In this document: positions 51,235 to 59,318 of the stretch, in pieces
Layout of the letters: each line of letters begins with the position of its first letter
Position numbering within the stretch: position 1 is the first letter of the stretch
Assembly: GCA_002483135.1 (NCBI GenBank)
Contig: DLHI01000004.1
Coordinates: 1 to 64,000, forward strand
Origin: Hyphomonadaceae bacterium UBA7672
GTDB taxonomy: Bacteria; Pseudomonadota; Alphaproteobacteria; Caulobacterales; Hyphomonadaceae
DNA length: 64,000 nt
Direction of reading: 5' to 3'
Notes under the pieces: model-generated
The model's input: the letters and a program-made list of their open reading frames with translations, nothing else
Database searches by the model: none
What the model was told of the DNA's origin: nothing
Program-made: the position numbers and the translations under genes

Positions 51235-51950
51235 AGCGCTTGCCGCCACTTCGCCCAGCCCTTCGCGCGCAGGTCACACGCCGGGCATGTGCCGCAGCCA
51301 TAGCCCCACGCATGCCGCTGCGAGCGGTCGCCGAGATAGCAGGTGTGAGTTTCCTCCACGATGAGATCGACCAGCTTCGCTCCGCCGAGTTCATCGGCCA
51401 GCGTCCACGTCTGCGCCTTGTCGAGATACATCAGCGGCGTCTCGATCGGCGTTGCGCGGTCCATGCCAAGCGTCAGCGCGTTCTGCAGCGCGTCCATCGT
51501 CGCGCGCCGGCAATCGGGATAGCCGGAGAAATCTGTCTCGCACATGCCGCCGACCAGTGCATGCAGGCCGCGCCGATACGCGATGGCGCCGGCGAAGGTG
51601 AGGAAGACGAGGTTGCGCCCGGGAACGAATGTGCTGGGCAGTCCGCTGTCCGCAAAGCCGATCTCCTGCTCGCGCGTCAACGCCGTGTCGCTGACTTCGC
51701 CGAGCACGCCAAGGTCGAGCATGTGATCTTCGCCCAGCTTCGCCGCCCAGGCCGGGAAAGCCGCGCGAAGCTTTGTGAGGAGGACCTGCCGGCAATCGAG
51801 TTCTACGCGGTGGCGCTGGCGATAGTCGAAACCGACTGTCTCGACCCGCTGGAACCGGGACAACGCCCATGCAAGGCACACCGCCGAATCCTGGCCGCCG
51901 GAAAACAGCACGAGCGCGGAAGACTGATTTGCGAGGGCGCTGGTCGTCAT
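51231..51950 (-). CDS. queC: 7-cyano-7-deazaguanine synthase
   Basis: A 239-residue ATP-dependent enzyme that turns CDG into preQ0. The N-type ATP pyrophosphatase loop is LFSGGQDSAVC (SGGxDS, 17-22). GRNLVFLTFAGAIAYRRG and GGMCETDFSGYPDCRRATMD are QueC-specific. The C-terminal zinc site uses Cys in HTCYLG and GCGTCPACDLRAKGW (CxxCxxC). Expressed with queE through an ATGA overlap. Divergent from the DUF2141 operon; the palindrome at 52022 lies in the shared 120-base gap. Confidence 0.96.
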   Translation of the reverse strand: MTTSALANQSSALVLFSGGQDSAVCLAWALSRFQRVETVGFDYRQRHRVELDCRQVLLTKLRAAFPAWAAKLGEDHMLDLGVLGEVSDTALTREQEIGFADSGLPSTFVPGRNLVFLTFAGAIAYRRGLHALVGGMCETDFSGYPDCRRATMDALQNALTLGMDRATPIETPLMYLDKAQTWTLADELGGAKLVDLIVEETHTCYLGDRSQRHAWGYGCGTCPACDLRAKGWAKWRQAL

Positions 51951-52012
51951 CCCGCCCCGATGGGCCCACGGCCCCGCGAGGTCAAGCGGAGGCGGGTCCG
52001 CTCAAAAGGTGA

Positions 52013-52044
52013 TTGACAGATAGTACTTTGCGCTACAAAGTACT
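52013..52044 (+). promoter_or_regulatory. Promoter -35 with palindromic operator before the DUF2141 operon
   Basis: TTGACA (52013-52018) is a consensus -35 element. Four bases later is a perfect inverted repeat, AGTACTTTG (52022-52030) and CAAAGTACT (52036-52044), spacer CGCTA, which would cover the spacer and -10 region. A repressor bound here would block RNA polymerase. The winged-helix protein at 53201, last gene of the operon, is the natural candidate. Confidence 0.65.
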
Positions 52045-52070
52045 CTGCATGCAGCCAAGGAGACCCAATA

Positions 52071-52526
52071 ATGGCCCGCTGGACTTTCCTCCCCATGCTC
52101 GCCGCCGTCGCCCTTTCCGGGTTGCCGGCTGCGGCCCAGACGCTGACCGTCAACATCACCAATGTGAACTCGAGCGAAGGCCATGTCTTCGCGACCATCT
52201 GCGATGATCCCGCCGGTCCGTTTCCGGGTGTGTGCAATACCGGCGTAGCGATGACGAATGCCGTTGAAGGCACGACGACGGTGAAATTCCTGAACGTCAG
52301 CCCGGGCGCCTATGCCTTCCAGGCGTTCCATGACGCCAACGGCGACATGATGCCGAACATCCCGACCGAGGGGTTTGCCTTCGGCAATGACGCGCCCTTC
52401 CCTGTTTCCTTCGAGGCCGCTTCGCTGAAGGTGGATGGCAATACCACCGCCACCGCGAGGATGACCTATCTCGGCAATCGGGGCGCTGCGACAGATCCAG
52501 GGCCGGAGCGCAGCCAAACTCGATGA
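52071..52526 (+). CDS. Secreted DUF2141 protein
   Basis: A 151-residue exported protein. Signal peptide MARWTFLPMLAAVALSGLPA with AAAQ cleavage. The mature domain has the DUF2141 hallmarks: LTVNITNVNSSEGHVFATIC, NVSPGAYAFQAFHDANGDMM and EGFAFGNDAPFPVSFEAASL, an Ig-like beta sandwich of unknown function. The end (RGAATDPGPERSQTR) is polar and unlike the domain. ATG follows AAGGAG by 8 bases. Two genes follow, in a likely three-gene operon. Confidence 0.93.
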   Translation: MARWTFLPMLAAVALSGLPAAAQTLTVNITNVNSSEGHVFATICDDPAGPFPGVCNTGVAMTNAVEGTTTVKFLNVSPGAYAFQAFHDANGDMMPNIPTEGFAFGNDAPFPVSFEAASLKVDGNTTATARMTYLGNRGAATDPGPERSQTR

Positions 52527-52615
52527 TGGGTGGAACAAGCGAAGCCGTGCTTGCCGCAAGGTTCGATAGCTATCAGCTGACTGTTGTCTTCCTCGACAAA
52601 GCCCTCAAGGACTGA
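52523..52615 (+). CDS. Possible 30-codon ORF between DUF2141 and membrane genes
   Basis: ATG at 52523 overlaps the DUF2141 stop (ATGA). The frame encodes 30 residues with a plausible helical/strand pattern (SEAVLAARFDSYQLTVVFLD) and ends 5 bases before the next ATG. There is no ribosome binding site other than a distant GGAG. It may be spurious. Confidence 0.2.
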   Translation: MMGGTSEAVLAARFDSYQLTVVFLDKALKD

Positions 52616-52620
52616 TCGTC

Positions 52621-53199
52621 ATGAACGTCACCCGCGAAGAAGCCGCCAAGGCGCTGGACGACATCGATAAGGCCAGCGACCGGGTATTCCAGCTGCAAGG
52701 CTATCACCACGGCGCGCCGCATTTCATCATCTGGGGGCTGGTCTGGCTGGCCGCGAACTCGGCGTCTTACTTCCTCACCGACGCCGCCAGGTTCGCCTGG
52801 CCGATTGCACTCGCCTTCGGATTCGTCGCCAGCACGGTTGTCGGCATCCTGCAGAGCCGCAAATGGCCGAAGGGAAAGACCGCGTCCGCCGCTGAGCGCC
52901 GCTTCGGATCCCGCATGGGCATGACGGCCGGTATCGTCATGCTGTTCATCGTGTGCATCACCCTGATTGCACAGCCGACGGACAGCCGCGAGATCAACGC
53001 GATGATCTCAATCGTCTTCCCCTTCCTTTACATGGCGGGCGGCATCTGGGCGGGCTGGCGACTCTTCGCAATTGGGCTCGTTACGGCGGCCGCCATCATT
53101 TTCGGCTATTTCTGGCTGGCAGAACATTTCGAGCTCTGGATGGGCCTGTTCGGCGGCGGCTCGCTGATCGCCGGCGGCATCTGGCTGAGGACCGCGTGA
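52621..53199 (+). CDS. Integral membrane protein of unknown function
   Basis: A 192-residue protein with an N-terminal soluble segment (REEAAKALDDIDKASDRVFQ) and about five to six hydrophobic helices: FIIWGLVWLAANSASYF, WPIALAFGFVASTVVGIL, MGMTAGIVMLFIVCITLIA, MISIVFPFLYMAGGIWAGW and LVTAAAIIFGYFWLA. No charged catalytic motifs. Similar proteins are typically encoded just before small winged-helix regulators. One base separates its stop from the regulator ATG. Confidence 0.88.
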   Translation: MNVTREEAAKALDDIDKASDRVFQLQGYHHGAPHFIIWGLVWLAANSASYFLTDAARFAWPIALAFGFVASTVVGILQSRKWPKGKTASAAERRFGSRMGMTAGIVMLFIVCITLIAQPTDSREINAMISIVFPFLYMAGGIWAGWRLFAIGLVTAAAIIFGYFWLAEHFELWMGLFGGGSLIAGGIWLRTA

Positions 53200-53200
53200 G

Positions 53201-53497
53201 ATGGATGGACCCGACGAGATCATCCACCAGTCTACGCGCCTGCGCATCGCGGCGACGTTGAATGCCCTGCCGAGCGGCGAGCTCATGGAGTTCGGCAAAC
53301 TGAAATCCATACTCGGCGCCACGGACGGCAACATGGCGACCCACCTCGCAGCGCTCGAGAAGGCGGGATACATCGCCGTCGAGAAAGACTTCGTGGGCAA
53401 GAAACCGCGCACGCGCGTCAGCTTCACGCGTGTTGGACGCAGAGCCTTCGAGCGGCATGTGGCCTATCTCAAGGATCTGCTGGAAGGCGGCGGCTGA
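53201..53497 (+). CDS. Winged-helix transcriptional regulator (MarR/ArsR-like)
   Basis: A 98-residue DNA-binding protein consisting of one winged-helix domain: STRLRIAATLNALPSGELME (helix 1), FGKLKSILGATDGNMATHLA (helices 2 and 3, recognition helix), LEKAGYIAVEKDFVGKKPRT (wing) and a dimerising last helix AFERHVAYLKDLLEG. No sensor domain or Cys pair. Likely autoregulates by binding the AGTACTTTG palindrome upstream of the operon. Adjacent membrane gene starts 1 base before, so they are co-translated. Confidence 0.93.
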   Translation: MDGPDEIIHQSTRLRIAATLNALPSGELMEFGKLKSILGATDGNMATHLAALEKAGYIAVEKDFVGKKPRTRVSFTRVGRRAFERHVAYLKDLLEGGG

Positions 53498-53587
53498 CTG
53501 CTTCCCTTGTGTGCGTGCGCCTATCCAGCGCAGTCTGCCTGCGGGCTCCCGTGATTCTTTCGCGGGTGGAAGGCAGGGAGGCGCGCC

Positions 53588-54046
53588 ATGGCGGCGTCAA
53601 AGATAATTCTGGGATTCATCCTGGCGGGAACGATGGCCGCGTGCGGCGGCGGCGAGCAGCCGCCGGCGGCAGGCGATGCAACGGCGCCGGGCGGCGGGGC
53701 GCAGGCAGATCAGCCTCCGCCGGCTGCTGAAGCCGCCGCGCAGCCTGCAGCTACCGGTGCGGGCCCCCTCGACGGTGTGTGGCGGTGCAAGATGAATGGC
53801 GACATTCCGCTCGGCACGCTGACATTCACCGGTGGGTCCTATGTCTTCCAGACCACGAACACTGCGTGGGAGCCCAATCCCAATTCGTCCGATGGTTCGG
53901 GAATGGTGACGTTCAACGAGAACTTTATCCTCCCCGATACGGGCCCGCTGAAAGACAAGTTCGAAGTGACTGGCGCCTTCGGCGATGGCAGCTTCATCAA
54001 CTTCAACACCAACCTTGGAATGATGTTTGGTTGCCGCCGGCCCTAG
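53588..54046 (+). CDS. Lipoprotein of unknown function
   Basis: A 152-residue protein. Lipoprotein signal with AGTMAAC, then a Pro/Ala/Gly linker (to about 58). The domain (GPLDGVWRCKMNGDIPLGTL, FTGGSYVFQTTNTAWEP, GSGMVTFNENFILPDTGPLK, FEVTGAFGDGSFINFNTNLG) is an all-beta sandwich with Cys in VWRC and FGC that can pair. It resembles other GxWxC-starting lipoproteins that may bind ligands, but no family name is certain. Its stop overlaps the convergent 54043 gene by 4 bases. Confidence 0.85.
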   Translation: MAASKIILGFILAGTMAACGGGEQPPAAGDATAPGGGAQADQPPPAAEAAAQPAATGAGPLDGVWRCKMNGDIPLGTLTFTGGSYVFQTTNTAWEPNPNSSDGSGMVTFNENFILPDTGPLKDKFEVTGAFGDGSFINFNTNLGMMFGCRRP

Positions 54047-54510
54047 GTCTTCCCCGCGATGCTGGCGCATCCGAAGCGCACACGCAGTTCGTTCAGGCTC
54101 TCTAGCAGCACCGTTATCGCCGCCTCCGGAAGATCAGGACGCCGCAACAGGCGCATCGCGTCGATATGCGCCTCGACCGGAGCCCAATCGTAGTGATTGC
54201 GCGTGATCAGCCCGTCTACCACATCGCACAGATTGAGCGCGGCCAGATCAATGTGCGGGAAGCCCGCGACGTGGCCAAGGCCGATGATACGCCGCGAGAC
54301 GTGATAGACCTTCCTCAGCCGCGCCTGCTGATCCTGAGCTTCTGCAGGCGCGGCGACGAGCAGTGCGAGCAGTTCGTCCAGCTGCGCCAGGCACTGGTTG
54401 CGAATGGCAGCGAGGCCGGTCTCGGCCCGGCCAAGAGCGGCCTGCGCCATCAAGGGCTCAGCGGCTTTCAACGCAGCGGAGAGCGTGTTCTTTGGGTAGT
54501 AGATCTTCAT
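54043..54510 (-). CDS. Helical protein translationally coupled to a receiver protein
   Basis: A 155-residue protein from ATG at 54510, overlapping the upstream receiver stop (ATGA). It is mostly helical: KNTLSAALKAAEPLMAQAAL, GLAAIRNQCLAQLDELLALL, QDQQARLRKVYHVSRRIIGL, LNLCDVVDGLITRNHYDWAP and ITVLLESLNELRVRFG. The coupling suggests it is the direct partner of the phospho-receiver, for example a phosphotransfer, phosphatase or output partner. No HPt His in a clear context was seen. Function otherwise unknown. Confidence 0.8.
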   Translation of the reverse strand: MKIYYPKNTLSAALKAAEPLMAQAALGRAETGLAAIRNQCLAQLDELLALLVAAPAEAQDQQARLRKVYHVSRRIIGLGHVAGFPHIDLAALNLCDVVDGLITRNHYDWAPVEAHIDAMRLLRRPDLPEAAITVLLESLNELRVRFGCASIAGKT

Positions 54511-55118
54511 AGAACGGCCGCCGCTGAAATGGGGGTCGTCATGATGAGATCGATGTCCGCCTGACTCATGTCGCCTCCCGCAGAAATGCGCATGGCGATC
54601 TCGCGATCCTTCGCGCGGCGTCCATCGAGTCCGGCTGGCAGCGGCGCATCGTGCCACCGGCGATCAGGCCCGGCATAGGAGGACGTCTCGACGAAGGGGC
54701 GTGTCTCCCGCGACAGCCACAGCAATCGCTCGAGCATCACCGCGGCAGAAAGCGGCTTTGAGACGATGAAATTGGCGCCGCCATCCCGGAGCTTTCCGAC
54801 CCGATGTTGCTCGGTGTGGCCTGTCACCACCAGAACCGCGACGTGGGCGCGCGGCGGGGACACTTCCCGCCGCAACCACGGGATGATGTCGTACCCTTCG
54901 GACCCAAAGCCTGCGGGATCTATCAGTACGAGATCAAACGCCTGCGCCTTTAGCTGCCGGCGCACCTCGCTCGCCTCCTCGCACCTGACGATGTTGCGGG
55001 CGCCGAACCCCGCGAGGATCTGACCCAGAATGCTCTGTCCCATCGCATCGGCGTCAGCGAGCAGGATGTTGGTCTTCTGCAGGTTGAACAGCGCCCGGAC
55101 AGTAGGAGGTGCGGACAT
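54507..55118 (-). CDS. Response-regulator receiver protein with C-terminal extension
   Basis: A 203-residue CheY-like protein. Phosphorylation residues are intact: acidic pair in LLADADA (22/24), phospho-acceptor Asp67 in FDLVLIDPAG, Thr99 in VVTGHT and Lys121 in IVSKPL. After the receiver, TRPFVETSSYAGPDRRW and a basic-acidic tail follow; the degenerate receiver at 22174 has the same TRPF...YxGP tail. No DNA-binding or catalytic domain is present, so output is probably by protein contact, perhaps with the coupled 54043 product. A hairpin AGTGC/GCACT lies upstream. Confidence 0.9.
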   Translation of the reverse strand: MSAPPTVRALFNLQKTNILLADADAMGQSILGQILAGFGARNIVRCEEASEVRRQLKAQAFDLVLIDPAGFGSEGYDIIPWLRREVSPPRAHVAVLVVTGHTEQHRVGKLRDGGANFIVSKPLSAAVMLERLLWLSRETRPFVETSSYAGPDRRWHDAPLPAGLDGRRAKDREIAMRISAGGDMSQADIDLIMTTPISAAAVL

Positions 55119-55212
55119 GGGTTGAGGCCGGGCAGGAATGATGCAATGAGTGCCTGTAGCACTTAATTGCTTTCCCTCAGATTAACCGATCGTTCGCACA
55201 CGAATTTCTGCG

Positions 55213-56262
55213 CTAGTAGTCGCGCCATTCCCCGTCGCGGCCACGCAGGCGGACGCGGCCATCCTCCGTCTCGACATCGGAGGGAGAGGCAAGCGCCTTG
55301 GAGACGCCGCCGGGAATGTCGATCACATAATGGGGTTGGGCGATGCCCGACACGCGATCACGCAGCTGGCGGACAAGCGCCTGCCCTTCTTCGACGGTCG
55401 TCCGGAAGTGAGACGTGCCCGGCGCAAGGTCAGCGTGATGCAGATAGTAGGGCCGCACCCGCGCCGCCACGAGCGCGCGCATGAGATCGGCCAGCGTGTC
55501 GATGTCGTCGTTGACGCCTTTCAGCAGCACGCTCTGGCTCAGCAGCACGATCCCCGCGTCCGCCATGCGTGAGAGCGCGGTGCGCGCGGCTTCGGTCAGT
55601 TCACGCGGATGGTTGCAGTGGACGGCGACATAGACCGCCTTGCGCGTCGAACGGATGGCGCTGACGAATTCGTTCGAGATGCGCTCTGGGTCGGCGACCG
55701 GCATGCGCGTGTGCCAGCGGATCACTTTCACATGCGGGATCGCCTCAAGCGCGCGCGTGAGAGCATCGGCGCGGCGAGCGGACAGCATGAAGGGGTCGCC
55801 GCCCGTGATGATGACTTCCCAGATTTCCGGATGTGACCGGATATAGCCGAGCGCACCTTCAAGTTCGGCCGGCGAGAGATTGCCCTGCTTCTCCGGCCCC
55901 ACCATCTCGCGGCGGAAGCAGAAGCGGCAATAGACCGGGCAGATCGCCACGGCCTTCAGCAGCACACGGTCCGGATAGCGATGCACGATGCCCGGCACAG
56001 GTTCGTGCGTCAGGTCACCGATGGGATCGGGAAGTTCTTCTGGCCGCACATCGAGCTCAGCGTGCGAAGGCACGAACTGGCGAGCGATAGGATCGTTCGG
56101 ATCATCGCGATCGATCAGGTCCGCCAGCGCCGGCGTGATGGCTGTCGCATAGGTCGCCATGACCGGCGCCAGATCGCTGTCACGCCGCACGAGCCCGGCA
56201 GTCGCCAGGTCCTCTGCTGTGCGCAGGGTGCGCGAGACTGGAAGGTCGATCAGGCGGGTCAC
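55213..56262 (-). CDS. epmB: EF-P (R)-beta-lysine synthesis enzyme, lysine 2,3-aminomutase
   Basis: A 349-residue radical SAM, PLP-binding aminomutase that makes beta-lysine for EF-P modification. Cluster cysteines are Cys108, Cys112 and Cys115 in AICPVYCRFCFRREM. WEVIITGGDPFMLS binds SAM, and SQSVLLKGVNDD and PYYLHHADLAPGT are family motifs; the final segment binds PLP. Length is like E. coli EpmB (342) and shorter than catabolic KamA enzymes. GTG at 56262 is the start. Located 44 bases from a lipoprotein gene and 503 bases from epmA on the same strand, with efp divergent beyond. Confidence 0.95.
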   Translation of the reverse strand: MTRLIDLPVSRTLRTAEDLATAGLVRRDSDLAPVMATYATAITPALADLIDRDDPNDPIARQFVPSHAELDVRPEELPDPIGDLTHEPVPGIVHRYPDRVLLKAVAICPVYCRFCFRREMVGPEKQGNLSPAELEGALGYIRSHPEIWEVIITGGDPFMLSARRADALTRALEAIPHVKVIRWHTRMPVADPERISNEFVSAIRSTRKAVYVAVHCNHPRELTEAARTALSRMADAGIVLLSQSVLLKGVNDDIDTLADLMRALVAARVRPYYLHHADLAPGTSHFRTTVEEGQALVRQLRDRVSGIAQPHYVIDIPGGVSKALASPSDVETEDGRVRLRGRDGEWRDY

Positions 56263-56306
56263 GGGGGGCTTCCGGGCGAGGCCGAATGGGCGCCTCTATG
56301 ACGCCC

Positions 56307-56735
56307 TCAGCGCTTAAAGTCCACAATATTACCCAGCCGTTCGATTGCCTGCACAGCCCGCTCGTCCACCCCCTGATCCCGCAGCATTCCCGCGAAAAGA
56401 TACGTCGCATCGGGCTCTGCAGCACATTCGGCGACTGCTTCGGTGATCTGGGGCCAGGCGTCGGAACCAAACTCCAGCACCAGGTCCAGCGCACCGATTG
56501 CGGTCAACACCAGCATGGACGTGGGGGCGATGTCCTGCAGCCCGCCCTCCGGCCCGAACATCACCGGGGCAACTTCGCGCAGCTCGCGGATCTCGCGCCC
56601 GTGGTCGGCGACGAACTGACCGATGATCCGCTCGGTCTTCCAGTCGACCCATTCGGACGTGCACGGCTGCGGCGTGGTCGCGCACGAAGCCAGCACGGGA
56701 AGCGCCAGCATGGCGGCGGCGATCGTTTTCATCAT
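56307..56735 (-). CDS. Lipoprotein of unknown function between epmA and epmB
   Basis: A 142-residue protein. ATG at 56735 is chosen over 56756 because AGAGGT lies 6 bases upstream; an ATG at 56732 directly follows. Lipoprotein signal MMKTIAAAMLALPVLASC. The mature part is helical, SEWVDWKTERIIGQFVADHG, PTSMLVLTAIGALDLVLEFG and VDERAVQAIERLGNIVD, with several Cys. It interrupts the epmA-epmB pair but reads in the same direction. No family recognised and its link to EF-P is probably accidental. Confidence 0.83.
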   Translation of the reverse strand: MMKTIAAAMLALPVLASCATTPQPCTSEWVDWKTERIIGQFVADHGREIRELREVAPVMFGPEGGLQDIAPTSMLVLTAIGALDLVLEFGSDAWPQITEAVAECAAEPDATYLFAGMLRDQGVDERAVQAIERLGNIVDFKR

Positions 56736-56765
56736 GGCGCACCTCTTTGACAGCATAGGACAGGT

Positions 56766-57842
56766 TCAGACAGGCGGCGTCCAGAGCACATCTGCGATCC
56801 GCCGGGCGCCCGAGGCCAGCATGACCAGCCGGTCAAAACCCAACGCGCAGCCGCTGGCCGGCGGCATGTGCGCCAGTGCAGCAAGGAAATCCTCGTCCAA
56901 CTGATAGCGTTCGCCATAGATCGCCTGCTTCACATTCATCTCGGCTTCGAAGCGGCGGCGCTGTTCGGCAGGGTCAGTCAGTTCGCCAAAGCCGTTCGCC
57001 AGTTCGACGCCGCAGGCGTAGAGTTCGAAGCGTTCGGCGAAGCGTGGGTCACGCTCCAGCGGACGGGCGAGGGCCGCTTCTTCGGCCGGATACTCGCACA
57101 GCAGTGTCAGCCGCCCCTGCCCCAGCTTCGGCTCGATGTGCTGGACCAGCACGCGGCTGAATATGTCGGACCAGCTGTCGTCGGCGCCGACACGCACGTC
57201 CCTGCCCTGCGCCGCACGCGCGAGGCCGTCGCGGTCGCCAAGGACGGCTTCTAGATCGATGCCCGCGTGCTGCCTGAACGCCTCAACCAGCGTCAGCCGC
57301 TCGGGCTCCAGTCCCGGATCACAGGTTTGCCCACGCCATTGCAGCAGCTCGCGGTCGATGCTGAGCACGGCCTCGAGACAGAGCCCGACCGCATCTTCCA
57401 TCACGAGGTTCCACGAGCCGCCCGCGCGATACCATTCGAGCATCGTGAACTCGGCCGAATGCAGCGGCCCTTCCTCGCGGTTCCGATAGACGCGCGAGAG
57501 GTCGAATATCTTCGTCTCGCCAGCCGCCAGTAGCTTCTTGCAGGCGAACTCGGGCGAAGTGTGGAGGTAAAGCGGTCGGGAAGCGCCTGCTTCGTCCTGC
57601 CGCTGGGTGGCAAAGGCGTGCAAGTGGGCCTCGTTGCCGGGCGAGACCTGCAGCGCGCCGCATTCGACCTCGGTAAAGCCCCGCACATCGAACCAGCCCC
57701 TCAGGCCGCGCCGAATCCGCCCCCGCGCCTCCAGGAAGGGCCGCCGGTCGGCATGCGAATCCTTGTCCCACCAGGGGGTTGGGGCGCTCAAACAAGCCTC
57801 CAGACGCGGCAAAAGCCGGGCTTGGCCGCCGGGACGGGGCAT
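56766..57842 (-). CDS. epmA: EF-P lysine-lysyltransferase (truncated lysyl-tRNA synthetase)
   Basis: A 358-residue class II aminoacyl-tRNA synthetase paralogue (GenX/PoxA) that attaches beta-lysine to EF-P. It lacks an anticodon-binding domain. RGFTEVECGALQVSPGNEAH, LHTSPEFACKKLLAAGETKI (motif 2-like loop), SRVYRNREEGPLHSAEFTML, YACGVELANGFGELTD and SGCALGFDRLVMLASGARRI (motif 3) are all present. ATG at 57842 is preferred to TTG at 57863. efp is divergent 80 bases away. E. coli EpmA is 325 residues; the excess is N-terminal. Confidence 0.96.
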   Translation of the reverse strand: MPRPGGQARLLPRLEACLSAPTPWWDKDSHADRRPFLEARGRIRRGLRGWFDVRGFTEVECGALQVSPGNEAHLHAFATQRQDEAGASRPLYLHTSPEFACKKLLAAGETKIFDLSRVYRNREEGPLHSAEFTMLEWYRAGGSWNLVMEDAVGLCLEAVLSIDRELLQWRGQTCDPGLEPERLTLVEAFRQHAGIDLEAVLGDRDGLARAAQGRDVRVGADDSWSDIFSRVLVQHIEPKLGQGRLTLLCEYPAEEAALARPLERDPRFAERFELYACGVELANGFGELTDPAEQRRRFEAEMNVKQAIYGERYQLDEDFLAALAHMPPASGCALGFDRLVMLASGARRIADVLWTPPV

Positions 57843-57922
57843 TGTATGACCGCGCCGCTTCAACCGTTTCCGACCGGCCGAGCCATACTCCGCCGCCGGC
57901 CCAAATACAAAGGCGTATCCCC

Positions 57923-58495
57923 GTGGTCAAAGTCATCGCCAGCGACGTGCGTAAGGGCAATGTTCTCGAGAACGAGGACGGCAAGCTCTACACCGTGCTC
58001 AAGGCCGAGACCTATCGCCCGGGCAAGGGTACGCCGACCGCCACCATCGAGATGCGCCGCATCTCCGACGGCGTTAAGGTGGTCGAGACCTACAAGACGA
58101 CCGACCAGCTCGAACGCGCCTTCGTCGAGGAAGTGAAGCACAACTTCCTCTATAAGGACGATCCGAACTACGTGTTCATGAACCCGGACAATTACGAGCA
58201 GGTGATCGTGCCGGGCGCGATGCTGGGCGACGACGCCAACTATCTCGGCGAAAACATGGAATGCCACCTGCTGATGTTCGACGGCTCCCCGGTCGCCATC
58301 TCCCTGCCCCAGCGCGTCACGCTCGAGATTGTCGAAACCGAGCCGGTCGTGAAGGGCCAGACGGCGTCCGGCTCCTACAAGCCTGCCGTTCTGTCCAATG
58401 GCGTTCGCGTCATGGTGCCCCCGCACATCGGCACGGGCACGCGCATCATCGTCTCGACCGAAGACGGCTCCTACGTGGAACGTGCGAAGGACTGA
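57923..58495 (+). CDS. efp: Elongation factor P
   Basis: A 190-residue translation factor that relieves ribosome stalling at polyproline. GTG at 57923 (codons ahead are not protein-like) gives the normal length of about 188. The modified residue is Lys35 in the tip loop YRPGKGTPTA, matching E. coli Lys34. Domain I (MVKVIASDVRKGNVLENEDG), domain II (YVFMNPDNYEQVIVPGAML) and domain III (SLPQRVTLEIVETEPVVKGQ) are complete. EpmA and EpmB genes lie on the other strand, so beta-lysylation is probably the modification here. Confidence 0.97.
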   Translation: MVKVIASDVRKGNVLENEDGKLYTVLKAETYRPGKGTPTATIEMRRISDGVKVVETYKTTDQLERAFVEEVKHNFLYKDDPNYVFMNPDNYEQVIVPGAMLGDDANYLGENMECHLLMFDGSPVAISLPQRVTLEIVETEPVVKGQTASGSYKPAVLSNGVRVMVPPHIGTGTRIIVSTEDGSYVERAKD

Positions 58496-58519
58496 TCCGC
58501 GCAGCAGTGCAGATACATG

Positions 58520-58553
58520 AACCCCGGAGCACATCGCTCCGGGGTTTTTGTTT
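58520..58553 (+). terminator. Rho-independent terminator after efp
   Basis: AACCCCGGAGC (58520-58530) and GCTCCGGGGTT (58536-58546) form an 11-bp stem around ACATC, followed by TTTGTTTG. Confidence 0.92.
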
Positions 58554-58556
58554 GCC

Positions 58557-59318
58557 TCAGAACCGCGAGAAATCCGGCGCGCGTTTCTGCTGGAACGCCA
58601 TGAAGGCTTCCATCGCCTCGGCCGAGCGCAACCGTTCGCCGAAGATCGCGCCTTCGGTGCGCAGGTGAGCGAGGATCTTCTCGCCATCCCGCATCAGCTT
58701 CTTCGCCGCCATCACGGCCCCCGGCGCGCGCTGGGCCAGCTTGCGTGCAGCCTCGCGCGCGGCGGGCAGGACTTCGGCTGCGCTCATCGCGGCATTGGCG
58801 ATTCCGAGTTCGGCCGCCTGTTCGCCCGTCATCGCCTCGCCGAGCGCAAACATAGCGAAGGCGCGGCGGTGGCCGATGTGTGCAGGCATCAGCAGGGATG
58901 AAGCCGCTTCAGGAACAAGCGCGAGGTTCACAAACGGTGTCGTCAGCTTCGCGTCCCGCGCAATAAAGACCAGATCGCAATGCAGCAGCATTGTCGTGCC
59001 CACGCCAACGGCAAGGCCCGGAACAGCCGCCACAAGCGGTTTGGGAAACTGCGCAATCGCTTCGATGAAGCCGCCCGCCGCAGGCGGCTCGCCGCCCGAT
59101 GCGGCCGCAGCGAAATCGGCAAGATCGTTGCCTGATGTGAAGCTGTCGCCCGTCGATCCGATCACCACTGCGCGGATCGCCTTGTCTTCGGCAGCCCGCG
59201 TAAGAGCGGCCGTCGCCGCGCGATACATCGCGTTCGACAGCGCGTTCTTCTTGTCCGGCCGGTTCCACAGGATTTCGACGACGCCATCTGCCTCGCTGAT
59301 CTTCACAAGGTCGGTCAT
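58557..59318 (-). CDS. Enoyl-CoA hydratase/isomerase (crotonase) family protein
   Basis: A 253-residue crotonase. VVEILWNRPDKKNALSNAMY and STGDSFTSGNDLADFAAA give the first oxyanion half; PLVAAVPGLAVGVGTTMLLH the second. NLALVPEAASS contains one acidic residue at the Glu164-like position, and the Glu144-like one is not obvious, which resembles isomerase-type rather than hydratase-type members. C-terminal FQQKRAPDFSRF is the usual end. Its ATG overlaps the stop of the MarR-type gene (ATGA), so regulator and enzyme are co-translated. Confidence 0.94.
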   Translation of the reverse strand: MTDLVKISEADGVVEILWNRPDKKNALSNAMYRAATAALTRAAEDKAIRAVVIGSTGDSFTSGNDLADFAAAASGGEPPAAGGFIEAIAQFPKPLVAAVPGLAVGVGTTMLLHCDLVFIARDAKLTTPFVNLALVPEAASSLLMPAHIGHRRAFAMFALGEAMTGEQAAELGIANAAMSAAEVLPAAREAARKLAQRAPGAVMAAKKLMRDGEKILAHLRTEGAIFGERLRSAEAMEAFMAFQQKRAPDFSRF

